Origin: Sclerotinia nivalis
Taxonomy: Eukaryota > Ascomycota > Leotiomycetes > Helotiales > Sclerotiniaceae
Assembly (NCBI GenBank): GCA_029531795.1
Contig: JAPEIS010000004.1
Coordinates: 1,488,001 to 1,552,000 of the forward strand
Length of the DNA stretch: 64,000 nucleotides
Direction of reading: 5' to 3'
Below, piece by piece: positions 55,862 through 64,000 of the stretch. The position numbers were made by a program, and so were the translations under genes. The notes under the pieces are model-generated. The model had not been told where the DNA came from and made no database searches. It saw only the letters and a list, made by a program, of their open reading frames with translations. Each line of letters starts with the position of its first letter. Within the stretch, counting starts at the first letter, position 1.

Positions 55862-57124
55862 ATGGCATCAGCCGAACCAACAGCACCCAAACCAACACCC
55901 GCCCGACTACCAACCCTCGCACCAATCCCTCTCAGAACCTTGACTACCCTCATCAACTACGAATGCTTAATCAGGGACCCGCGATATAAATCCTACAGCC
56001 TTCATGACATCAATTTGAAGGCTGACGATCCCCGTATTGTATCACTGAGGCGCAACACGTTCTATCACGACCCACCAGTTCAACAATCTTCCTATATTCC
56101 ACCTACCTTTAGGGCACACCCTAATCGAAAGACAGAAGCGGGTGACTTTTCGTCCGCACAACTTGAGCACGTATTTTATCAATCGAGGTGGCAAAACCGG
56201 AGTATTATTCTCGCACAAGTGTTTCAACAATTCTTTCTAGCATGTGCGGAAAACCAACAAGTGATAGTTCAAATCAGAAACGAACAACCGAAGTTGGTTA
56301 AAGCCTGTGATGTGGTCTTGTCACACTTTCATGTGAGTGATCTGAGGCAGCCACATATCGAAAACAGAGTACAACAATCACAGGGATCGGATACTCATAA
56401 TAGCTACTTTACAGGGCATGGAGAAAAATTCCCAAAGCCTGTTCTGGTATTTCCTCCACCATATACGAGTGTGGGTCCTGTTGGTACACCATACAATGAC
56501 GATATATTTGTGGTTGGGATGGCGCATATAGAGTATGGTGAGATGGGACTCCTTGGGGAGCCTTATTTTATTGGGAACGGTAAACAGTGGCAGCGATCTA
56601 TGACGACCAAAGTCTGTAAGAAAGTTTTTGAGTCGAATAGACAAATGCTTAATACGAGTAATCTCTCGGAGAGACAAAATAACATAGAGGGGATTAAAGA
56701 ATGCGCTCTCAAGGCTATGCAGAGATGGACGAACAGAGAAGTCCCAACTTTCCAGTGGTGCGAGTATTGTGGAGTCGGAGGAGAGAATTTGATTAATTGC
56801 GTAGAATGTGAGAAGGAAGGGAAAATTATCAGGTTTTGTGGTGCCGAGCATCAAGAGAAAGCGTGGGAAGTGCATAAGTTTACCTGTGAAGGTAACAAAG
56901 CTAAGGGTTTATGGACTGCGGGCCAATGTTGCGAGTATTGTGGAGTTGGAGGGGATTTGATCACTTGTAGAAAGTGTGAGAAGAAAGGGAAATTTGTCAA
57001 GTATTGTAGTGCCAAGCACGGAAACAAAGACTGGAAGCTACACCAGTTTACTTGTGAACCGGGTTTGTGGGATACAGTAAAGAGATTGGGAGAATCTCTT
57101 AAACCGCGTGCACGTGTTGGATAA
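55862..57124 (+). CDS. Protein with two tandem MYND-type zinc fingers
   Basis: A single exon of 420 residues; the ATG at 55862 is in good context (TCATGG). Residues 1-30 are Pro/Ala-rich, and 30-290 form an unrecognised domain with a Tyr/Arg/His-rich start. The C-terminal part holds two zinc fingers of the same design. Finger 1 is CEYCGVGGENLINCVEC to HKFTC, and finger 2 is CEYCGVGGDLITCRKC to HQFTC, at about residues 300-340 and 356-396. MYND fingers bind proline-rich partners. The shared CEYCGVGG start shows that one finger arose by duplication of the other. Function unknown; a nuclear or cytosolic adaptor is likely. Confidence 0.85.
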   Translation: MASAEPTAPKPTPARLPTLAPIPLRTLTTLINYECLIRDPRYKSYSLHDINLKADDPRIVSLRRNTFYHDPPVQQSSYIPPTFRAHPNRKTEAGDFSSAQLEHVFYQSRWQNRSIILAQVFQQFFLACAENQQVIVQIRNEQPKLVKACDVVLSHFHVSDLRQPHIENRVQQSQGSDTHNSYFTGHGEKFPKPVLVFPPPYTSVGPVGTPYNDDIFVVGMAHIEYGEMGLLGEPYFIGNGKQWQRSMTTKVCKKVFESNRQMLNTSNLSERQNNIEGIKECALKAMQRWTNREVPTFQWCEYCGVGGENLINCVECEKEGKIIRFCGAEHQEKAWEVHKFTCEGNKAKGLWTAGQCCEYCGVGGDLITCRKCEKKGKFVKYCSAKHGNKDWKLHQFTCEPGLWDTVKRLGESLKPRARVG

Positions 57125-58253
57125 GGTAACCACTCAAGCGTTTTGATCAAGGGAACGCCACTCGGCCAGCGTCCAAATACTATCACTTCCAAATGAATCA
57201 AGCATTTTCACCTTCATCTTGTTGGGAATCTATTTGACGTTCAGGATATTGATCTAAGGTGTGATTTGGAGACGCAAAATGCATGTTATGCAATCTCATC
57301 CTGGCGGTCTGTGTACACATGATTCCCATTGCTGGAAATTCAACGAGACATTCAAAGCACTGATTTGAAAGTGTATGTATATATATCCGTATATCGTAAG
57401 ACCTTACAATTATAATATATAACATATATATCACTAACAACAAAACAAAACAACGCACCCTACAAAACTTCATAGGATGGATGGATGATGGATCGGATAT
57501 TGTAATGCTTGGATAGATAATTTTTATTATAGCAAGAAATATAGATTGAGAGACTTGTAACATCCTACTACGCGGATTTTGAATATTAAATATTCTGTGA
57601 GCCTTTATATAAATACTCTGCATGCTGGTTTGGAGATTTATCTTCTTGTAAGATTATCATTCTCTGTTCTTAGGACAACACTTGTTGGTTAGAACTCAAT
57701 CCCGTAACATCTGAAATATATGATGAGGTTGATAGTTCTAAGGTTACCATTCACAACAAAACCACATCCAAACAAAGCCTCTCGCCATTTACCATAATAT
57801 GACATTCCCATCCCTACTACAGTACACTAGTACTTAAGATACTTAAGGCTCTGTCCAATTCAGTAACACGAGGCCCCTCGGTCCGTGAGATGTACTGGAT
57901 TTAGGCTGAATTACTGCTCTTCATGGGGTTAAGGTTATGATTTCTCGGGGTTGAGTGTGGAAAGTTCCGTGTCCAAATCAACAAGGATGAAGCTCTCCCC
58001 AGAAATTTGTTTGACTGTGCCACCATACAACCACACAATTTCTTTCTTTCTTTACAGAGTTGTTGTTCTTTGAAAGGATGTTCTGAGTGAGTTCATCTGG
58101 TAATTGAGTAACATGATCTAGTCTTTCGAATCTTTTCTGGTGAATGGGTAGAGTGCTGGTAGCTATCCTTTTAGCAACACCACCTTAGGCGCCCCATTGA
58201 AGGCAAAACCATATAGAAACCTACCAGTTTCAGCTTGAAGTGCAGTGAAAATA
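57125..58253. other. Intergenic, no supportable gene
   Basis: A/T-rich stretch with ATATAT repeats near 57375-57435. The minus frame 57198-57623 (141 codons) lacks an intron-exon context or family features and is probably chance. 57660-58250 holds the promoter of the aldehyde dehydrogenase gene. Confidence 0.5.
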
Positions 58254-60203
58254 ATGGAAGGAGAACAGCCTCTTGCGGATGGACCTTTTGCAGGTTGGAC
58301 GCATAGAGATGTGTAAGTTTGGTTCTCTATTTGTTCGGAAATCTTGGCCATCACTGCTAACATGTGTCAATCTTTGTAGTGAAAAGCTCATGCTCACTTT
58401 AGCCGCAGGAGCTACAGTATTTGTCGGATGCCTTCTCTATGGAACAATTCGGTTTATTGAATGGTATAATGCGGAGCCGGTCCTACGCTACTCAATTGCT
58501 GAACTCAAGGCACCGGAGGAGAAGAAGATCTTAGAGAATCCGAGCATCAAGGTTGGTGGATACACAATAGAGTAGGGAAGACTCATGCTGATAATGTATA
58601 GGCCTCCGGAACTTCAGATATCCAATGTTATGCTCCGGCGACCGGACAATTTTTAGGATATGTTACTCCTTCCACGACCGAAGATATTGACAGAGTAATT
58701 GAAAAGGCACATGTCGCACAGAAGAAATGGGCACGAACTACATTTACTCAAAGACGACAAGTTCTACGTTCGATGATGGCATACATAATGGATCACCAGG
58801 AAGAGATTTGCAAGGTTGCATGCTTGGACTCTGGTAAAACTATGATTGATGCAGCATTGGGAGAAATCCTAGTGACCGTCGAAAAGCTTAGCTGGACTTT
58901 AAAGCATGGTGAGAAGGCTTTGAGTCCTTCTAGAAGGCCTACGAACTTGCTCATGATGTACAAAAAGAACACGGTACAATACGAACCGCTAGGAGTTGTT
59001 GCTGCTTTGGTGTCGTGGAATTACCCCCTCCATAATTTGCTTGGTCCAATAATCTCCGCAATTTTCTCTGGAAATGGAATAGTGGTTAAGGCATCGGAAA
59101 ATACTGCCTGGAGTGCCCAGCATTTCTCTCTTATTGCTAGAGGAGCGTTGTATGCATGTGGTCATGATTCTAATCTGATTCAAGTTGTTACATGTTGGCC
59201 AGATACTGCAAATCATCTCACATCCCATCCTAGAATCTCCCACATCACTTTCATTGGTAGTCGACCTGTCGCCAAATTGGTAGCAGCAGCAGCATCCGAA
59301 CCCTTAATTCCAGTTGTCGCTGAGCTTGGAGGAAAGGATGCAGCAATTGTCATGAATTCCGCAGTCAAAGATCTCCCACGTATTACCGAGATTCTCCTTC
59401 GTGGCACGTTCCAAGCAGCTGGGCAAAACTGTATTGGCATCGAACGAATCATTGGCCTTCCGGACGTCTATGACAAAATCGTTGCCGCACTTGAGCCGCG
59501 AATCCGAGCTCTTCGAGTTGGCTCTGCTCTTGATTCTACAGCCGACTCGCCAGTTGATGTCGGTGCAGTTATTTCTGATGCTTCGTTTGACCGACTCGAG
59601 AAATTGATCGCAGCGGCTGTCAACGATGGAGCCCGTCTTCTTGTTGGTGGAAAACGATACAACCATCCCGTCCACCGGTCGGGTCATTACTTTACCCCAA
59701 CTCTCATTGTCGACGTCACACCCGAAATGGCCATTGCCAATGAAGAATGCTTCGGACCAATTTGCGTTATCATGAGAGCCAAGAACCCCGAGGATGCCTG
59801 CAATATCGCAAATCACCCCAACTTCGGTCTCGGCGCTTCAGTCTTCGGATCCAGAGATTGGGAACTTGATGCTGTCGTCAAGAACATCAAATCGGGTATG
59901 GTAGCTATCAATGACTTTGCCGCATACTATGCAGTTCAGTTACCATTTGGTGGTGTGGCTGGTAGTGGATATGGAAGATTTGCTGGTGAGGAGGGATTAA
60001 GGGGCCTTTGTAATATCAAAGCTATTTGTGAGGATCGTTGGCCCTGGTCTCCGGCTTGTACGTCTATTCCTCCACCGCTTAGATACCCGATTCCGGACAC
60101 AACGAAAGGCTTTGCGTTTACGACGGCGGTGGTGGACATTGGGTATGGACCTGGGATAAGAGGTAAATGGAGAGGAGTTAAAGGAATGTTGGGAATGAGT
60201 TAA
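58254..60203 (+). CDS. MSC7: Membrane-anchored aldehyde dehydrogenase (MSC7-like)
   Basis: Three exons (58254-58312, 58380-58551, 58602-60203) give 610 residues. The TGCTAAC branch site in intron 1 and the GT...AG ends support the model. An N-terminal membrane span (LMLTLAAGATVFVGCLLYGT, residues 24-43) precedes the catalytic part, as in the yeast Msc7 group. Aldehyde dehydrogenase motifs: VSWNYPLHNL (substrate/NAD fold), FIGSRPVAKLV, ELGGKDAAIV (general base glutamate), FQAAGQNCIGIERI with the nucleophilic cysteine, and ANEECFGPICVI (E-E-x-F-G-P). It oxidises aldehydes to acids with NAD(P). An ER or similar membrane location is inferred from the anchor. It converges with the GNAT gene 190 bp downstream. 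Confidence 0.92.
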
Positions 60204-60390
60204 TTTTGGATGGAGCGGTAGTAATAGGATGGATGACATTGATGGCGATTGGTATGGGACGATATTCTTATTTATGGTGATGATTTTTAAGTTAATATTT
60301 TATTCGCGAGATACCTTTTGGGGGGAATAGTCAAGTTAATGCGCTCTCGTATAGGCCTTGAGCGGCTAGTAAACGAGCAAAGTACTGTCT

Positions 60391-61165
60391 TTAATTCTCT
60401 TTCAACTGCTTGCTCGTGTTGTTTGCCTCAAGTTTTCCACCAAGTGGCCTCCTCATGAGCCAGAAAGTAAAAGGGCCTACTTTCTGTTCGATCTCCTTCC
60501 ACTTTTCGTCCGGAGTATCGGTTTGCGGATGATTGACGTACTCTTCAACGTAGACAAAACCATTCGCCTCATACAAGGGTCGTCCATAGGGCGTTGCTTC
60601 CAAAAAGAACTCATATCCCAACTCATCCGCTTTCTTCATACCCCAGTTCATAAACTGCTGACCAACACCCTTGCGTCGATATTCTGGATGGGTAAAGATG
60701 ATGAAGAGATCTTGCAATTTTGTCAGCCCTTGAACAGCGAAATTGACAATTTTACTTACAGATATGAGGTTTCTGCGCCGCTCTAGACCGAGGTCCAGAA
60801 TGTGTCTGCACTGCCTGTGCGGCAAATTCGCGGGAGCTGTCATCGGGAAACCAAGTCACTGTGGAAGGAGGCGGGTTTGCAAATGGATTTTCTTTGTGAA
60901 TTTTCCATAAGGCCCCACCCGCAATTTTCCCAGTTTCAGTATCAACGACCTTTTGCCAGTAGCTGGATGGGTCGTGCGTATGCCAGAGCTTCAGCCTAGT
61001 TGCTGCTTCGTCGATGGCATTTTCCCGGGCTTCTTCGCTCGTTCCATGGATGGGGAAGAACACATGAAAGAACCTTTGTGGAGGGTTTTCATAAGAGTCA
61101 AACATGCCCCGTGCAATTGCAGGGAAATCCACCTCGGGATCAACGGTTTGAAGCTCGAGAGTCAT
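60391..61165 (-). CDS. GNAT-family N-acetyltransferase
   Basis: Two exons, 61165-60760 and 60710-60391, with a 49-bp GTAAGT...GCAAG intron (GGCTGAC branch site), give 241 residues. The ATG at 61165 is preferred to the longer frame, which starts at TTG. The N-terminal half (residues 1-125) includes an MTLELQTVDPEVDFPAIARG start and a VVDTETGKIAGGALW strand. The acetyl-CoA-binding motif THPEYRRKGVGQQFMNWGMK, about residues 140-160, has the R/Q-x-x-G-x-G/A signature. The end has PLYEANGFVYVEEY. It transfers acetyl from acetyl-CoA to an unknown small amine or protein. It is convergent with the aldehyde dehydrogenase gene. Confidence 0.9.
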
Positions 61166-62682
61166 GGTCGGAATTGTGCAATTAGAGTCTGTCAAAATCT
61201 CGACATGAATATCAATGAGGTTGTATTGGGGGGGTCAAGATCCTGTATTAGCTGCACGCATCTACTTGCAGATTAAACCTGGTTAGCCATTGGTGTAGAA
61301 ATTTTACTCGGGGCGCGCGTTATTTTGAAAAGTTAAGCTTTTACCCAGGACACGGCAACTAGGGTACGGAACGACATCCGTATGGTTTGACTGGGCCCGG
61401 TAAGCACTAAGCTGGGGCGTCCCAAACTAGTGGTACAATTCTCGTTAGGAGCGGTGAGGAACTAGATCTAAAAGGGCTTGGGTATAAACTCAATTTTGGG
61501 CGATACCAGCTAAGAGTCAAAGGCCGTGTTGTGATAAGAATCAGAGTCTAATGACTACTTTGGGGGGGCAGGGCTTAGCTTTAGTCTATGCCACCTTAAA
61601 TTATGTAGTTAATGCAAAATTGAATGACTCTTGTCAAACGGAAATGTTTGCATTTATTTTACCGCATACCATGAAATCACTTGTTCGTTCAAAATGTTCC
61701 TTTCCCAAATACCCAGCTTATCCATAAAAGATGGGTCTGGCGGATCATCTTGGGCCACAATTAATACTCCGTAGGTCCCGGATAATGCCAGTGAAACAAT
61801 CGTATTTAGCGTTTCTGCATCAAGTGATTTCACCGAGTGCGGCCCGCTCCAAAACGATTGTACCGGAAGACGTGGTTGCAGGGGGATCAGCGCTCAACAT
61901 TGGCATGCCTTCTCATCAGCTCTAGCTTTCGTAACGAAGGCAGGTAAGCTAATTATGAAGGGACGCACAGAACCTACTGGATAACGCCGATTCAGGGGAG
62001 TGAGCATGTGGCCGCTACCATTTGGGGAACTGGCACGCGGGTCTGGGTGCTAGTTGCGCAATTTATGTGGGAACGAGCGAGTGTTTTCCTCATTAAGACT
62101 TTCCACCACTAAAAGTTTCATGAGTCATCACAGCTTTACAGCCGTAAGAGCTGAACGGTTCAGAGGGAGCGGGATCGTCGTACGACTGACTGACAAGGAT
62201 TGAATTTCCTATCTTCTAGCGATGTCTCTTCCTTTTGGAAAGTATGGTGATAACACTCTGCTACCAATAATAGGCCCATGCATATCAGTACTAAAACTAA
62301 CTTTTTTCAATGGGGAATTGATCTTGCCAGTAATCTTAAAGTTATGCAGTACAAACTTCAGCATATCGCAGTAAACTGAGTAAAGATTCCCAATACCACC
62401 TATTCTATGCCAGAAAACGCAATTTTTCAGGAATGTGCAGGAATGTCGGCCTTCCGTCTCACCTTAACGTTCACGGTTATGAAACCTTAATGTCAACGTT
62501 CAATAATTGGTACGCTTTTCTTCCACTTGGATTACCATCCAAATACCACAGCAAGCATCCATAAAAAGGGCCATATAGTTAGTATGTGCCTCCACTTCCC
62601 TCTGGCAAGCATAACCATGACTGCTAACATTTTATATCCTCTTCCTCATCTTCACTTTCCTCCCCCTCTTTAAGCCGTCAAC
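61166..62682. other. 1.5-kb intergenic region, no supportable gene
   Basis: Short plus frames (61731-61925 and smaller) have no features. The region looks non-coding in all frames, with a G-run at 61561-61568. The last 150 bases are pyrimidine-rich (CCTCTTCCTC..., about 62630-62670), a fungal promoter feature ahead of the next ATG. Confidence 0.5.
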
Positions 62683-64000
62683 ATGAATCAGACGCAGGCT
62701 CTGATAACGGATACCAATAAGACTCCTTTAGTGCAGATATTTGTATGGCTTCCGCTTGCCACCTCCGTTTTGGGGGTATGTGCACGCCTGGGCACGAAGT
62801 TGGCAATCTTCAAAAAACTTGAATGGCAAGATCATTTGATAACGATATCGCTGGTAAGTCAGACAATTGTTTATAATGAGTAAATGTGTTTTAACAGTCG
62901 ATTTGTAGCTGTTTTCTATCGGTCAGTCGGTGGCGGTTGTAATTGCATGTGAAAATGGGTTTGGCCAATTACTTGGGACAATGAGTGATGGTCAACTAGA
63001 GGCAATGCAAAAAGTAACTAATCACATTCCAACACCGTACCCAATACTCACTGATAGCTTTGTAGGCGGAATACTCAGCGAGTCTGCTTTACATTACCAG
63101 CCTGTATTTTGCAAAAATGTCCATAGTCATGTTCATCGATGACTTTACACCTATCACAGCCGAAAGAATGGCGACGAAAATTCTTGGGCTTGTGATATCT
63201 CTATGGGCTGTTAGTTCTATTTTTGCCGTTGCCTTTCAATGTCGGCTTCCAAGAGTATGGGATAGCATATATGGTGATTGTTTTGACCAAGTCAGTATCT
63301 TCCAAGTTCGCATTTTAACTCTCGCTAACTTTCTTCCGGGAAGACAGCTTTTTGGAATTACAATGCTATCGTTAATATTGTAACTGATGCCAGTTTGGTC
63401 TCGCTTATAACATTTATAGCATTACATATTCGCACTACCTGGAGTAGGAAGCTCACATTGATCTGCATTTTTGGTAGTCGTATCTGGTCAGCAGCATAAG
63501 TACTAATTCCCGTTTAAATGTACAGCTAACTAAACCGGATTTAGTGTTGTTGCGGCAGTGTCTTGTCAGCTATATTATTCAAACGAGGAGATACATGATC
63601 CGACGTTCGATCCATGGACGACGACAATCTGTAACCAAATTGTTCAGTGCCTCAGTATTGTCACAGCTTGTGTTCCGTATCTGAAACCTTTCCTTGATAG
63701 TCTGGAGTCGGGTATGCTACGGACGGACGATTTGCGTCGACGGGGTGGCACAACTGTTGAAGGGTATCGCGACGTCAATGCCAAATCATCTGAAGGAAGC
63801 AAACGAGCAAAGATTACAAAGATGATCAGTCAGAAATTGAGCTTGACTAGTCGAGACGATGAGGATAATCAGGAATTAGTCGACTTTGTGCCGTCTCACC
63901 CAGCTGGTCAATCGGATGCAGTTATCGCGGTTGATGAAGGATTTTTGTGGGATGGGCAAAGTCAAACGAGTCAATCTAGAATCATAAAAAAGACTCGAAC
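62683..64000 (+). CDS. Fungal rhodopsin-domain integral membrane protein, partial
   Basis: Cut by the window end. Exons read: 62683-62853, 62909-63013, 63066 to about 63290, about 63348-63486, and 63545 onward. It has the architecture of the large fungal PTH11/SAT4-like family: seven membrane spans, the first with VQIFVWLPLATSVLGVCARL. KAEYSASLLYITSLYFAKMS spans the intron 2 junction. ICNQIVQCLSIVTACVPYLK is followed by the family end FLDSLESGMLRTDDLRRRG and a charged tail. The exon 3-4 junction is uncertain: no canonical donor keeps phase with the acceptor at 63347. Either GTGATT near 63274 is used or there is a one-base indel. Members act as putative receptors or transport-related membrane proteins; ligand unknown. 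Confidence 0.82.

Noticed and set aside
57198..57623. Minus-strand 141-codon ORF
   Set aside because: AT-rich, hydrophobic by composition, no start context, splice sites or recognisable domain.
58254..61165. Aldehyde dehydrogenase plus acetyltransferase as a biosynthetic or detoxification cluster
   Set aside because: Two convergent genes with no shared pathway signal. Proximity alone is not evidence.
1..64000. CRISPR arrays, tRNA and rRNA genes
   Set aside because: No regularly spaced repeats with unique spacers and no tRNA cloverleaf or rRNA-like sequence were recognised by eye. A tRNAscan run would settle small RNAs.

Overview
The window is a piece of a filamentous ascomycete genome. Introns are short (about 45-85 bp in most genes), with GT...AG ends and CTAAC/CTGAC-type branch sites. 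The proteins are of fungal type, and a strongly AT-rich block sits next to ordinary gene-rich DNA. The AT block carries the signature of repeat-induced point mutation (RIP): LTR copies compared base by base differ by C/T and G/A transitions, and transposon reading frames are cut by TAA/TAG where CAA, CAG or TGG would be expected. The gene content and the copia and gypsy types look like Leotiomycetes (Sclerotiniaceae such as Botrytis/Sclerotinia relatives); that placement is inference.

Region 1 (1-39502) is one tower of nested, dead retrotransposons with no host gene. The base is a Ty1/copia element on the + strand, whose 5' LTR is cut by the window start and whose 3' LTR ends at 39502. Gypsy-1 (3694-18409, minus strand, 253-bp LTRs, target duplication CATAC) sits in the copia integrase. 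Gypsy-3 (10252-17642, plus strand, 285-bp LTRs, duplication TCTGT, chromodomain) sits in gypsy-1. Two Tad-like LINEs sit one after the other in the copia 3' LTR: LINE-A (21135-27168), then LINE-B (27186-39395) placed in the target duplication made by LINE-A. Gypsy-2 (30440-36782, 237-bp LTRs, duplication TCGAA, chromodomain) sits in the reverse transcriptase of LINE-B. Removing the insertions in order restores each host reading frame.

Two parts of the tower are not explained by standard gag-pol. Gypsy-3 carries a minus-strand gene of about 317 codons between its chromodomain and 3' LTR. It has a plausible 50-bp intron, a cysteine cluster and only two internal stops. Gypsy-1 carries about 1 kb of extra same-strand coding sequence after its integrase, with a helix-turn-helix-like segment.

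Region 2 (39503-64000) is normal genic DNA. In order: two tandem paralogous small secreted proteins (minus; the second possibly frameshifted), gene remnants, an eight-exon DAL5-type anion:cation symporter (plus), ADE4 amidophosphoribosyltransferase (plus), a large fungal ankyrin protein with a helical N-terminal domain (plus), a decayed secreted Ser/Thr-rich protein gene (plus), a protein with two tandem MYND-type zinc fingers (plus), a membrane-anchored aldehyde dehydrogenase of the MSC7 type (plus), a GNAT acetyltransferase (minus) and the start of a fungal rhodopsin-domain membrane protein (plus, cut by the window end). These are independent housekeeping and accessory genes. I see no biosynthetic cluster or operon. 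Exon coordinates were worked out by hand from splice motifs and reading-frame continuity.
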